From Methanobrevibacter curvatus (lineage in GTDB: Archaea; Methanobacteriota; Methanobacteria; Methanobacteriales; Methanobacteriaceae), in the NCBI RefSeq assembly GCF_001639295.1, contig NZ_LWMV01000160.1, forward strand, positions 1 through 61,197: 61,197 nt of DNA, written 5' to 3'. Below are positions 1 to 10,075 of this stretch, piece after piece (position 1 is the stretch's first letter; each line of letters begins with the position of its first letter). Made by a program: the position numbers and the translations under genes. The notes beneath the pieces were generated by a model. That model saw only the letters and a list, made by a program, of their open reading frames with translations, searched no databases and was not told the DNA's origin.

Positions 1-75
1 CAATAAAATTGACTAATTATTTAATATAATTATTTAATATAAACTAAATACAAATAAAATTTAGAGATTGATAAT

Positions 76-1638
76 ATGCAAAAATTACCTATAGGTATCC
101 AAACATTTTCCAAAATTCGCGAAAAAAACTATTTATATGTAGATAAAACAGAAGATATATCTAATTTAATAGAAAATGGAGAAATTTACTTTCTTTCTAG
201 ACCAAGAAGATTTGGAAAATCACTTCTAGTCAGCACATTAAAAGAACTGTTCTCTGGAAACAAAGACTTATTTGAAGGTTTATATATTTACAACAAATGG
301 AATTGGGATAAAAAATACCCAGTTATTATATTGGACTTTGGAAAACTAAGTTATAAAAATCCAGAACTTCTTGAATCTTCTCTAAATAAATTTATCGACC
401 GTCTAGCTCGAAAATACTCAATTTCTTTAATAAGTACAGAATTACCAGATAAATTCGGCGAACTAATTGAAGAAATCTATGAATCACTTAAACAAGAAAT
501 TGTAATTTTAATTGATGAATATGATAAACCCATAATCGACAATATAACAAATTTAGAAATAGCAGAAGACAATCGTAAAATTTTAAATAGATTTTACCAA
601 GTATTAAAAGCTAGCGATGAATTTTTAAAATTTGTTTTCATAACAGGAATATCAAAATTCTCATCAACATCAATATTTTCAGGACTAAACAACCCCATAG
701 ACCTTACTTTAAATAATAATTATAGTACTATTTGTGGTTATAGTCACACAGAATTAGAGTTATACTTTAAAGAGCATATTAAAAGATTAGGAGAAAAAGA
801 ATCCCTTAACTACAAAGAAACATTAAATAAAATTGAGCTATGGTATGATGGATATAGTTGGGATGGAAAAAACAAAGTATACAACCCATTTTCAACATTA
901 CAATTATTTTTTAAAAGAGAGTTCTCCAACTACTGGTTTAAAAGTGGAACACCAACATTTCTAATGGAACTACTTAAAAAAGAAAACAACCTAAAACCAA
1001 TAATTGAACCAATACTTGCAACAGAAAATGATTTAGACACATTTGAAATTGAAAACATAGACCCCACAACATTACTATTTCAAACAGGATACTTGACAAT
1101 AAAAGAAAAAAACTTAAAATATGGAGATATTGAATATATATTAGATATCCCCAATTATGAAGTTAGAGATTCATTAATCAGTAGAATTGTAATGGCTTAC
1201 ACAAATTTAAGTGATGGTCATTTAAAAAAACTTAAAAATAAAATATATATAAGTATTTTAAATAAAGACTCTAAAGGATTTCTAGAAGTCCTAGAAAACA
1301 TATACCACAGACTATCATATCCAATTAAAGGAGATGATGAAAAATATTATCATGGTATTTTTTTAGTAGCATTATACTTATTAGGTATTGACTCACAAGG
1401 AGAAGTAACAACATATTCAGGAAGAGCAGACACAATCTTTAAAATAAAAGACAAAACAATAATCACAGAAATCAAATACTCCTCAACAAAATCCACAAAA
1501 ACAATAATAAAAGAAGCCTTTAAACAAATTAAAGAAAAAAAATATTATACAAGATACAAAGATGAAAACCCAACTTATTTAGCACTAGCTTTCTCAAAGG
1601 ATGATATTGATTGTGAATTTAAAGAAAGATTAGAATAA
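76..1638 (+). CDS. AAA-ATPase-like protein with C-terminal PD-(D/E)XK nuclease-like domain
   Basis: The 520-aa protein has an N-terminal AAA-ATPase_like domain. A Walker A motif (RPRRFGKS) lies near residue 43 and a Walker B motif (VILIDEYDKP) near residue 152. The C-terminal PDDEXK_9-type domain shows D...E-x-K (GRADTIFK, then TEIKYS) near residues 455-470. This architecture is common and multicopy in gut archaea and anaerobic bacteria. Its biological role is not established, and a defence or mobile-element role is inferred from context. A paralogue lies on the opposite strand at 24151-25791. The ATG is preceded by a purine-rich GAGATTGAT. Confidence 0.85.
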   Translation: MQKLPIGIQTFSKIREKNYLYVDKTEDISNLIENGEIYFLSRPRRFGKSLLVSTLKELFSGNKDLFEGLYIYNKWNWDKKYPVIILDFGKLSYKNPELLESSLNKFIDRLARKYSISLISTELPDKFGELIEEIYESLKQEIVILIDEYDKPIIDNITNLEIAEDNRKILNRFYQVLKASDEFLKFVFITGISKFSSTSIFSGLNNPIDLTLNNNYSTICGYSHTELELYFKEHIKRLGEKESLNYKETLNKIELWYDGYSWDGKNKVYNPFSTLQLFFKREFSNYWFKSGTPTFLMELLKKENNLKPIIEPILATENDLDTFEIENIDPTTLLFQTGYLTIKEKNLKYGDIEYILDIPNYEVRDSLISRIVMAYTNLSDGHLKKLKNKIYISILNKDSKGFLEVLENIYHRLSYPIKGDDEKYYHGIFLVALYLLGIDSQGEVTTYSGRADTIFKIKDKTIITEIKYSSTKSTKTIIKEAFKQIKEKKYYTRYKDENPTYLALAFSKDDIDCEFKERLE

Positions 1639-1751
1639 TATAAAATAAACAATCAGAAATAGAGTAAAACAGCTTTTCTCAAAGGTTTAAAGTTTGTAGA
1701 AATTTAACCAAAAAAATCAAAGAGTTTCAAACATGCTATTACATATAAACA

Positions 1752-4292
1752 TTAAATTAAATAAATATCATTAAATCCTATAAATTCTTTATTTCTTGTC
1801 CATCCTAAGGCAATATTAGGTATTCCTCCTTCACTTTCTTTGTTTTCATAGCCATCAAGTGATGGTGTTAAACCAACTAAAAGTAGAACATCTTGTGCTC
1901 TTGAAAATGCTACAAAATACAGTCTGGTTAAATCATCAAATATTCTATCAATAGCATTTCTATCACTTATTCCTAAGGGTGAAAACTCCCTTAAACTGTC
2001 TTCTAAAATGGAAGATCTGTCTTTTTTTCGTGGAAATCTTAAATGAGCAGTATTTATATTGTTTTTTTTGAATTTAGATCCAATATCTACCATGACAAAT
2101 GGAAATTCTAAACCTTTTGATTGGTGGATAGACATTATATTAAATCTCTCCTCAGGTAAATTAGATAAAAGATTTTCATCAATTTGGACTCCACCTGTAG
2201 CTATTGGTAAGAATATATTCCAAATAGCTTCTTCAATTGATTTTGTTTCTAAAACTTTATTATCAAAGTGTATCTTAGCTTTATATTCATTTAAAAAGCC
2301 ATTTTGTTTTATTGTTTGTGTAATGGCTTCAAGATAAATTAATGATTCAGGGTCTTCTTGAAAATCTTTTATCCAATAAATAAGTTTGTATGTTAAATCT
2401 AAAATTTCAACGCTTTCACTCCATTTGTCTCTATTTTTAGGCGATCTTAGTTGCCAATGATTCATAAACTCTTCTAAAGATAATGGCTGAACTGGTGATG
2501 GATTAGTTTGAATATAACTTAAAGCTATTTTTCTCCATTTTTTCATATTTTGATTGGCTAATATTGGTAAATTTTCAATTTTCTTTTGAATATTAGCATT
2601 TGGATCAATGGCTTCTAGTATTAATCCACATAATATCTGGACAATTTCAATTGATTGAATGTCTTGACCCCGTGGATTGAAAACTTTTATAGGGTTTTTT
2701 AATTCAGATAATCTTTTTCTTAAAAAGAAAGGTAATAATCTATTGCCTCCACTTGTCACTTCCTTTGGAGAATAAGTTAAATATGCAATATCTTTTAATG
2801 AGCCATTTTTTTCATCTAATTTTAAGGTAATATATTGACTTTCATTATTTTTATTAAATTCATTGTTTTCATTAAAATTATTATTTTCACTATCATTATT
2901 TTCACTATCATTATTTTCATTACCATTATTTTTATTATCCTTATTTCTTTCATCAATCTCTGTTTTCTTTAAAATTTTTTTTACTTTGATTTTATGCTCT
3001 TTTTTTTCATTTAAATTTTTAATTAGAATTGTTAAATCTTTGGATAATGTTTTTTCATCATTTCTAAACATTCCAAGTATTGGAATATTTCCCCCTCGCC
3101 CATAAGCTTTAATTTCATCTTTATTACTAACTCTGACATTTTGATAGTCTTCATCTAGGTTAACAAAATGATTGCATAAATTTATTATATTATCATTTGA
3201 CCTGTAGTTTATTGAAAGATTTATTTTAATAACCTCTTGATTCAATTTTTCATGAATTCTTTTCTTAAAATCTGTAAAAAGATTTACTGTTGCTCCTCTA
3301 AATCTATAAAGAGATTGATCATCATCACCTACAACATTAATATTTCCACCATTTTTAATAGCTATTTCAGCTAATTTAAAGTAGATATTTTCTTGTAGAA
3401 GATTTGTGTCTTGATATTCATCTACTAAAATTATTTTAATTTTTTTCATAAATTCTTTCAATTTGCCTTTTTCTAAGCTTTCTAAGAATAATCTTTCTAA
3501 GGTAGAAAAATCCATTACATTGTTATTTTTAAGTGTTTCTTGATAGTTTAAAATTGATTCAATGGCTAAGTTATGTCCAATATCTCCTGTTTTTTTTGAT
3601 CTATTGTAAATATCTTCTATATTTACTCTGTCAAATGCAAATCTATCTTTCATTTCTAATAATACATCACTCATTTTTGAGGGATTGGAAATTATTGGGG
3701 CTTTATCTGGTTCATTTCTATTTTCAATACCAGCTAAACTGGCTAAGTATTCTTGTAATGCTTTATTTCTAAATCTATTATTTTTTAATAATGAAGCATT
3801 TAACATCGTGGTTTGGCATACAAAATTTTCAATTAATACTCCTAAACTACTTCCAGCTTCACTGTATATCTGTAGTAATTCATAAGCCATTCCATCTAAT
3901 GTTCCTGTGTTTAGTAAGCTAAAATCAATTTTAACAATTTGTCTTAAATCATTACTGGATATATAGTCTTTTTTATCCTTAGCACTTTTTATTATTTCCT
4001 CTTTTATTAATGTTCCCCATTCTAATATTCTGCTGTTTAATTCATTTGAAGCTTTTACTGTAAATGTTGTTGCTATAATTTCATCTGGCCATAAGCCATC
4101 CACAAATATGTATTTTAAAATCTTCAAAACCATGACGGTAGTTTTTCCAGAACCTGGACCTGCAACAATAAACATTGCTTGATTTAATTCTCCTTTAATT
4201 GCTAAATCTTGATTTTCATTTGATTTAATGTCTTTGCCTAATATTTTAACAACTAGTTTTTTAAATTCCTCGTAGTTTATCATTTTTATCAA
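1752..4292 (-). CDS. UvrD/Rep-family superfamily I DNA helicase
   Basis: 846 aa with the full set of SF1A motifs: Walker A (AGPGSGKTT, about residue 44), motif II (LVDEYQDT), motif III (GDDDQSLYRFRG), motif IV (INYRSND), motif V (SIHQSKGLEFP) and motif VI (YFVAFSRAQ). It should be a 3'-5' DNA translocase/helicase in repair or defence. An Asn/Glu/Asp-rich stretch near residues 444-485 interrupts the helicase core and is built from short repeats (ENNDSENNDSENN). ATG at 4292 is used; an in-frame ATG nine bases downstream is an equally good start. The gene is transcribed divergently from the DUF1998 helicase at 4887. The pairing with that helicase suggests, without proving, a shared DNA-processing role. 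Confidence 0.85.
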   Translation of the reverse strand: MIKMINYEEFKKLVVKILGKDIKSNENQDLAIKGELNQAMFIVAGPGSGKTTVMVLKILKYIFVDGLWPDEIIATTFTVKASNELNSRILEWGTLIKEEIIKSAKDKKDYISSNDLRQIVKIDFSLLNTGTLDGMAYELLQIYSEAGSSLGVLIENFVCQTTMLNASLLKNNRFRNKALQEYLASLAGIENRNEPDKAPIISNPSKMSDVLLEMKDRFAFDRVNIEDIYNRSKKTGDIGHNLAIESILNYQETLKNNNVMDFSTLERLFLESLEKGKLKEFMKKIKIILVDEYQDTNLLQENIYFKLAEIAIKNGGNINVVGDDDQSLYRFRGATVNLFTDFKKRIHEKLNQEVIKINLSINYRSNDNIINLCNHFVNLDEDYQNVRVSNKDEIKAYGRGGNIPILGMFRNDEKTLSKDLTILIKNLNEKKEHKIKVKKILKKTEIDERNKDNKNNGNENNDSENNDSENNNFNENNEFNKNNESQYITLKLDEKNGSLKDIAYLTYSPKEVTSGGNRLLPFFLRKRLSELKNPIKVFNPRGQDIQSIEIVQILCGLILEAIDPNANIQKKIENLPILANQNMKKWRKIALSYIQTNPSPVQPLSLEEFMNHWQLRSPKNRDKWSESVEILDLTYKLIYWIKDFQEDPESLIYLEAITQTIKQNGFLNEYKAKIHFDNKVLETKSIEEAIWNIFLPIATGGVQIDENLLSNLPEERFNIMSIHQSKGLEFPFVMVDIGSKFKKNNINTAHLRFPRKKDRSSILEDSLREFSPLGISDRNAIDRIFDDLTRLYFVAFSRAQDVLLLVGLTPSLDGYENKESEGGIPNIALGWTRNKEFIGFNDIYLI

Positions 4293-4886
4293 TTTTTATC
4301 ATTATTTTTTTATTGTTTATTTCTATTTAATTTTTTATGTATTTAATTTAGTATTTAATTAAATTTTATGCTATATCAGATTCATTTATATAAATCTTAA
4401 TAAGTTTTATCTAAAATTTATCTAAATTTTATCTAAATTTTAAATAAATTAATATAAGCTTTAATTAATTTTTATTATGTTTTTATTATTTATTATAGTT
4501 TTTGTATTGTTTTTCTTAAAAGTTATTATTTACATATATTATTAATTAAAAATCTTTATAAACTAAAAAAAACATAATTATACTAAATATATTATTTAAT
4601 ACTTCATAAATTATTAAATATTTAATATATATTACTCCTAAGTATATTGTTAATAATTTTATTTATTTATTATGTTTATTTATTTATAATACTCTATTAA
4701 ACAAATTATAATTTATATAATAAAAAAATAATCTAATAAGAATACTAATTACTAATGCTAATAATAATTTTTAAAAAATATTCTTATTTTTTAATAATAT
4801 ATAAAATAATATAAAATAATAATATAAAATAAAATTTTATACATAAAATAAAATCCTAAAATAAGCAAACTACCTTTAATGATAAT
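4293..4886. other. AT-rich divergent intergenic region
   Basis: 594 bases of almost pure A/T separate the two divergent helicase genes. They must hold both promoters, but TATA-like words are so frequent that I cannot single one out. I see no coding relic, hairpin or RNA gene. Confidence 0.5.
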
Positions 4887-7646
4887 ATGGAAGATTTAGC
4901 TATTGATAAGTTTAAAAATGATATTCGATTTAAAAAAAAGATCGTTCATGTAGAAACTATTCCTCCAAGAAAAGCTAAATATAAAAATATAGATTTAAAA
5001 AGTGAGAAAATTAAAAACTACCTTAAAAATAAGAATATTAAATTGTATAAACATCAAGCTATTTCTTATAAGAAAATTAAAAATAAAGAAAACATTATTA
5101 TAACCACTCCAACGGCTTCAGGAAAAACTTTAGCATTTAACATCCCAATAATTGAAGATTTAATTGAAGATGAAACAGCCACAGCACTGTATATTTATCC
5201 ATCAAAGGCATTAAGTAATGATCAATTAAATGTTTTAAAAAAGATGGAAGAAGATTTAGAAGCTGATTTAAAACCAGAACGTTATGATGGAGACACTCCT
5301 AAAAATTTAAGACATGAAATCCGTTCAATTTCACGATTGGTTATAACGAACCCTTATCAAATTCACCATATTCTTTCATGGCATCATCAATGGGAACGAT
5401 TTTATTCTAATTTAAAATATATTGTTATTGATGAATCTCATCAATATAGAGGTATTTATGGTTCTAATGTTGCATTGCTTATTCGTAGATTAAAAAGGAT
5501 ATTCAAACATTACAATTCTAATCCTCAATTTATTTTATCTTCTGCAACATTAGCAAACCCAATAGAGCTTGCTAATAAACTAACTGGAGAAGAATTTTCC
5601 ATTGTTTGTGATGAAGATGATGGTTCACCTTCAGGTGAAAAAGATTTTATTTTATATAATCCATATCACGAAGCAAATAATTTTAAAAATATTGATTCTC
5701 AAGACTTTGATTCTCAAAATAAAAGTTATATTAATGACTCTGAAAATAACAGGTATATTGAGAACCCTAAAAATAATAATCTAACTAATGATTCTAAAAA
5801 TAATAACTCTGTTAATAATCCTAAAGAGAATTATTTAGACAAATATTTAAAAAATAAACCTAGAAATAACAACAAAGTAATATCTGTCAATAGAGAAACT
5901 GAAAGAATATTTAATTATCTTATAATGAAAAATATTCAGACATTATGCTTTACAACTAGTAGAAAAAATGCTGAATTAATAGCTCGTTGGTCAAAAAATG
6001 ACATTGTAAACTATAAAAGAAAATTAAAAGACATGATTACCCCATATAGATCAGGATATTTAGCTAAAGAACGACAGGAAATTGAATTAGGATTAAAAAA
6101 CCGTGAGTATTTAGGAGTAACTTCTACCAATGCTTTAGAGCTGGGAGTAGACATTGGTTCCCTTGATGCTGTTTTAATATCTGGTTTTCCAGGCACAATA
6201 ATTTCTACTTGGCAACAAGCAGGTAGGGCTGGAAGAGAAAAACAAAAGGCATTGGTTATTTTAATAGCTTACTCCAATCAACTTGATCAATATTACATGA
6301 TGAACCCAAAGTTTTTTTTTGACAAAGCTCATGAAAATGCTATAATAGACTTAAACAATGAAATACTAAATATTGCTCATAGTATATGTGCTGCATATGA
6401 GCTTCCATTAGAAAATGAAGAATTAGAATATTTTAACATAAAAGAAGATTTAATTGAAACAATTAAAATAAATCAAGAGAATAATAAAAAATACCTAAGA
6501 TCTAGTAAAAATAGAGATGCTGATACAATTATAAAGAAAGAAGATCAGTACTTCTACAACTTAGAGGATAATCCAAGTTTTAAATTTGGACTTCATCAAA
6601 TAACTTCAGATATTTTTTCCATTGTAATAAAAAATATGAAATCAAGAGTTTTAGAAACATTAGAACGCTCTCAAGCATATAGGGAAGCCCATGAAGGTGC
6701 AGTTGTTTTAAATAAAGGTGAAACATATATAGTTGAAAAGTTTAATATTAAAACAAAAACTATTGAAGTTGTAAAAAAAAATGTGAAATTTTACACTCAC
6801 CCATTAAAATTAACAAATATTAAGATTATTAAAACATTGAAAACAAACAAAATAGGAAAATTCAAAATACACTTTGCAGAGTTAGAAGTAACTGAGAAGT
6901 ATTATAAATATAAAAAAATAGCTTTAGGTGAAGTTATTGGGACATATATAATTGATTTACCTCCTATAATATTTAAAACAAAAGGAATTTACTTTACTTT
7001 TGAAGATGGAATCCAAGATAAAATATTAGATTTTATTAAAACCACAAAAATAGAACCAAAATATGAAAATCAACTAAAAGAACAAATAAAAATCCACCTA
7101 AAAAATCATTTAAAATCTGGCGAAAATTTAGAAAATGAGAATAAATTTGAATTTGAAGAAAAATTAGAAAAAGATAATAAATTAAATGAAATTTTTAAAA
7201 ATTTATTAGAGAAGGAAATAAATAAAAAATTAGGAAAACATCTAATAAAATCTGGGATAAAAGATGGTGAAGATGTTTTTAATGATGAAGACATTTTAAG
7301 TGGAAGTATTCATGGATTGGAACATAGTTTAATATCTTTATACCCAATTCACTTAATGTGTGATAGGAATGATATTGGAGGACTTTCAACCAACTATCAT
7401 AAAGACACAGAAAAAGCAACAGTTTTTATTTATGATGGTTATGAAGGAGGAATTGGAATAAATGAAAAAGCCATTAATATTTTTGATAATATAATATCTT
7501 CAACAAAGTCTTTAATTGAAAATTGTAGTTGTTATATAGGTTGTCCTTCATGTATTTACTCACCTAAATGTGGAAATGATAACAAGCCATTAAATAAAGA
7601 TGGGACTCTGTTTTTACTTGAATTTTTAGAAAATTTAATGAAATAG
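4887..7646 (+). CDS. DEAD/DEAH-box helicase with C-terminal DUF1998 cysteine cluster (MrfA-like)
   Basis: 919 aa. Motifs seen: Walker A (TPTASGKT, about residue 73), motif II (VIDESHQYRG), motif III (SSATLANP), and motifs V/VI (ALELGVDIG, QQAGRAGRE). Near residues 880-896 is a four-cysteine set (CSCYIGCPSC, then CGN) of the DUF1998/MZB type that binds a metal in MrfA, the mitomycin repair helicase of Bacillus, and in its archaeal relatives. A DNA-repair helicase role is inferred from that family. DrmB of DISARM also carries DUF1998, but no DISARM partners are present. An Asn-rich insertion at about residues 264-328 splits the core. No Shine-Dalgarno is evident before the ATG, so the transcript may be leaderless. 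Confidence 0.85.
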   Translation: MEDLAIDKFKNDIRFKKKIVHVETIPPRKAKYKNIDLKSEKIKNYLKNKNIKLYKHQAISYKKIKNKENIIITTPTASGKTLAFNIPIIEDLIEDETATALYIYPSKALSNDQLNVLKKMEEDLEADLKPERYDGDTPKNLRHEIRSISRLVITNPYQIHHILSWHHQWERFYSNLKYIVIDESHQYRGIYGSNVALLIRRLKRIFKHYNSNPQFILSSATLANPIELANKLTGEEFSIVCDEDDGSPSGEKDFILYNPYHEANNFKNIDSQDFDSQNKSYINDSENNRYIENPKNNNLTNDSKNNNSVNNPKENYLDKYLKNKPRNNNKVISVNRETERIFNYLIMKNIQTLCFTTSRKNAELIARWSKNDIVNYKRKLKDMITPYRSGYLAKERQEIELGLKNREYLGVTSTNALELGVDIGSLDAVLISGFPGTIISTWQQAGRAGREKQKALVILIAYSNQLDQYYMMNPKFFFDKAHENAIIDLNNEILNIAHSICAAYELPLENEELEYFNIKEDLIETIKINQENNKKYLRSSKNRDADTIIKKEDQYFYNLEDNPSFKFGLHQITSDIFSIVIKNMKSRVLETLERSQAYREAHEGAVVLNKGETYIVEKFNIKTKTIEVVKKNVKFYTHPLKLTNIKIIKTLKTNKIGKFKIHFAELEVTEKYYKYKKIALGEVIGTYIIDLPPIIFKTKGIYFTFEDGIQDKILDFIKTTKIEPKYENQLKEQIKIHLKNHLKSGENLENENKFEFEEKLEKDNKLNEIFKNLLEKEINKKLGKHLIKSGIKDGEDVFNDEDILSGSIHGLEHSLISLYPIHLMCDRNDIGGLSTNYHKDTEKATVFIYDGYEGGIGINEKAINIFDNIISSTKSLIENCSCYIGCPSCIYSPKCGNDNKPLNKDGTLFLLEFLENLMK

Positions 7647-7974
7647 GATTATTTAAAATAATAATTTAAACAAAATTAACAGATTAAAATAAATTAACAT
7701 GTTCAAGTAAATTAATAGATTTAAGATATATTCAAAACATTAATATGCTCTTAAATTAGTTACTAAAAAGGATATTTAAATGTAATTTTAACGAAAATAC
7801 TAATTTCCGAAGGTTATGGGCAAATTAAAGAAATCATGCACTTTACAAATTTTAAATAATTCAGACACCTGTTATTTAATTAAATGGTTTATCAATTTTA
7901 TTAAGTTAGGTTTAATGTAATTAGTTAGGATAACTATATAAAGTAAGAAATATATATTGTACTTTGGTGATTTA
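7647..7974. promoter_or_regulatory. Intergenic region with promoter of the first toxin-antitoxin pair
   Basis: A TATA-like AACTATATAAAG lies at about 7931-7942 and a GGTGA ribosome site at 7966-7970, just before the ATG at 7975. The rest of the stretch shows no gene that I can recognise. Confidence 0.5.
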
Positions 7975-8223
7975 ATGCTTAACAACATAGCTACAACAAA
8001 GATTTATGATAAATTTCAAACTGTTATTCCTATTGAAGTAAGAAGAAAATATGATATTAAAGGAAAAGATTACTTTATTGAATGGAATATCAATGAAAAA
8101 GGGAAAATTGAATTAGAATTTGTTAAAAAATTAAATTTTGAAGATATGATTGGAAGATACAAAGCTAAAAAACCTATAAACAGCTTAAAATTAAAAGAAA
8201 AAATAAAAAAGGGAGAACTTTAA
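7975..8223 (+). CDS. AbrB/MazE-type antitoxin (VapB-like)
   Basis: 82 aa with an N-terminal swapped-hairpin AbrB fold signature (TTKIYDKFQTVIPIEVRRKY). It should bind its own promoter and neutralise the PIN toxin that follows. I start it at ATG 7975, preceded by GGTGA, rather than the TTG at 7957 that lies upstream of that ribosome site. Its stop overlaps the toxin start (TAATG), which indicates translational coupling. The C-terminal part (EDMIGRYKAKKP) resembles the paralogous antitoxin at 11883, whose equivalent reads KDMVGRYTTDE, and is the likely toxin-contact segment. Confidence 0.8.
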   Translation: MLNNIATTKIYDKFQTVIPIEVRRKYDIKGKDYFIEWNINEKGKIELEFVKKLNFEDMIGRYKAKKPINSLKLKEKIKKGEL

Positions 8224-8642
8224 TGATTTTTTTAGATGCAAGTTTTTTAGTAGCTTTATTTGTTGAAAATGATGATTATCATGAAATGGCAGTAAAATAT
8301 GTCCCAGAAATAATAAATGAAGAAAAAGTTATTTCTAAATTAACCATCGCTGAGACAATAACCATGTTGTCTACATCTCTTGAAACTAAAGAAATAAGAG
8401 AAATATACAATAATTTGTATGAAAATTTCACTGTAATAGAAGATACTGATTATTTCAATGATGCAATGAAAGTTTTTGTTAGATATGATGCTACATTATC
8501 TTTTTTTGATTCAATGTATATGTATATAATGTTAATGAGAGATATTTATAAAATTGCTTCATTTGACAGCCATTTTGAAAACAAAGATAAAATTATAAGA
8601 GTTCCTAACTTACCTAAAAACATGAAATTAAGAAAAAGATAA
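8223..8642 (+). CDS. PIN-domain ribonuclease toxin (VapC-like)
   Basis: 139 aa. The acidic PIN residues are visible in order: FLDASF (Asp5), TIAETI (Glu), SFFDSMY (Asp) and ASFDSHF (Asp). Members of this family are Mg-dependent RNases that usually cleave tRNA or rRNA; the target here is unknown. It overlaps the antitoxin stop by one base and is 20-30% similar by eye to the toxin at 12116. All four acidic positions are intact, so it is probably active. Confidence 0.8.
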   Translation: MIFLDASFLVALFVENDDYHEMAVKYVPEIINEEKVISKLTIAETITMLSTSLETKEIREIYNNLYENFTVIEDTDYFNDAMKVFVRYDATLSFFDSMYMYIMLMRDIYKIASFDSHFENKDKIIRVPNLPKNMKLRKR

Positions 8643-8701
8643 GAAATCATTATTAATATCTTAAAAATAATTATTATAAAAAGTAAAATAGTTTATTTAT
8701 A

Positions 8702-8775
8702 TTTTAATCGAAAAGTTTAAAAGTAATGTTGATTATTTGAATATGCAGTTTTACCAGTGCTAAACTAATTTTCTT
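8702..8775 (+). repeat. Relic of IS630-like element: left terminus joined to right-end sequence
   Basis: Bases 8702-8731 match the left inverted terminus of the IS at 34886-36444, read in transposase direction, with about 4-5 mismatches (core AATCGAAAAGTTTAAAAG). They are followed directly by a segment beginning GAATATGCAGTTTTACCAGT. This segment resembles the sequence just downstream of that transposase stop (GAATATGCAATTTTAACAGT). The layout looks like an internally deleted, MITE-like copy. A clean right terminus is not visible. Confidence 0.6.
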
Positions 8776-9112
8776 GTAATCCATTTATTTTTTAAAAATG
8801 AATAGCTAATTTTTTTATCTTTGTTTTTTAAGCTTCTTTTTTGAATCGAGTTTATGATAATTTTTTTGAATTTTTTCTTGCATCTTTGAATTTTATTTTT
8901 TATTTTTACCTTTTATTTTTCAATTAAATAATTTTATATTTCTTTTTTTAAATTTTAGATCATTAAATATTTATATTAGAATAATTAAAGATCTATTAAT
9001 AATTAAATAGTAAAATAGGATCTAATTTTCTCATTATTAGAGAATTTTTTAAAAGAGTTTTTTTAAAAGAATAGCTTAAAAAAACTTTTTTATTTTTAAA
9101 GGAACAATTTTT
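8776..9112. other. Intergenic region before the DpnII methylase
   Basis: T-rich then A-rich sequence with no recognisable gene. AAAGGA at 9099-9104 is the likely ribosome site of the methylase. The promoter could not be placed with confidence. Confidence 0.4.
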
Positions 9113-10075
9113 ATGCAAGTAGATTTATATGGAAAAGAAGCAAAAGATGCTAAACCATTTCTTAAGTGGGCAGGTGGTAAAAGACAACTTATTGAGAAAA
9201 TTGAAAATATATTACCCTCTAATATAAGAAAATCAAAAAAGATAGATCAATACTTTGAACCCTTCCTGGGGGGGGGGGCGATTTTTTTTCACCTCTCTAC
9301 AAATTATAAAATCAAAGAATCATTTATTTATGATATTAATAAAGAACTAATTTTAGTTTACAACACAATTAAAAATGACTCTGATGAGTTAATTAATGAA
9401 TTATCATACATTGAAGAAAACTTTTCTAAATTAAATGATGAAAAAAGGAAAGAATTTTATTTAAACACTCGAAAATCATTTAATCATGATTTAATTGATT
9501 TTGACTTTAATACTTTTTCTAAAAAACACATTAAAAGAGCATCACAGACAATATTTTTAAATAAAACTGGATTTAATGGACTTTTTCGTCTTAATAAAAA
9601 AGGTGAGTTTAATGTTCCAATGGGAAGATATAAAAATCCAAAAATATGTGATTTTAAAAATATATCTAATGTCTCAAAGATTTTGAAAAATGTTAAAATA
9701 TTTAATAAAAGTTTTTTAGATTCTGAAAGATTTATAAGTGAAAAATCTCTTGTTTACTTAGACCCACCTTACAGACCTTTAAATAAAACATCAAGTTTTA
9801 CAAGTTACAGCCAAAATGAATTCAATGATAAAGAACAGCGAGAGCTAGCTGATTATTTCAAGAGGATAAGTAAGAAAGGAGCTTATGCTATTTTAAGTAA
9901 TTCTGATCCTAAAAATGAAGACCCTAATGATGAATTTTTTGATGATATTTATAAGGAATTTAATATTACAAGGGTTAAAGCTAAACGATTCATTAACCGT
10001 AACCCTAAAAAAAGAGGAGATATTAATGAAATCATTGTAACAAATTATCCAAAAAAAGGTGTTAACAATGGTTAA
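9113..10075 (+). CDS. dpnM: DNA adenine methyltransferase, DpnM/Dam family (GATC)
   Basis: 320 aa. It carries the amino-terminal K-W-A-G-G-K-R-Q signature near residue 21, SAM-binding motif I (FEPFLGGGAIFF, about residues 48-59) and catalytic motif IV DPPY at about residues 216-219. Members methylate adenine N6 in GATC, and the DpnII-type endonuclease immediately downstream supports that specificity. The motif I glycines are encoded by an uninterrupted run of 11 G, unlike anything else in this AT-rich gene. The stop overlaps the start of the endonuclease gene. GATC occurs throughout this window, so methylation would be needed for self-protection. Confidence 0.9.
   Translation: MQVDLYGKEAKDAKPFLKWAGGKRQLIEKIENILPSNIRKSKKIDQYFEPFLGGGAIFFHLSTNYKIKESFIYDINKELILVYNTIKNDSDELINELSYIEENFSKLNDEKRKEFYLNTRKSFNHDLIDFDFNTFSKKHIKRASQTIFLNKTGFNGLFRLNKKGEFNVPMGRYKNPKICDFKNISNVSKILKNVKIFNKSFLDSERFISEKSLVYLDPPYRPLNKTSSFTSYSQNEFNDKEQRELADYFKRISKKGAYAILSNSDPKNEDPNDEFFDDIYKEFNITRVKAKRFINRNPKKRGDINEIIVTNYPKKGVNNG
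9268..9278 (+). repeat. G11 homopolymer inside methylase motif I
   Basis: Eleven consecutive G spell the end of Leu52, Gly53-55 and the start of Ala56. Flanking codons CCC, CTG and GCG are also untypical of the surrounding A/T-ending codons. A T8 run follows within ten bases. Long G tracts in coding sequence are typical slippage sites. A change of one or two bases would truncate the methylase. Confidence 0.9.
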
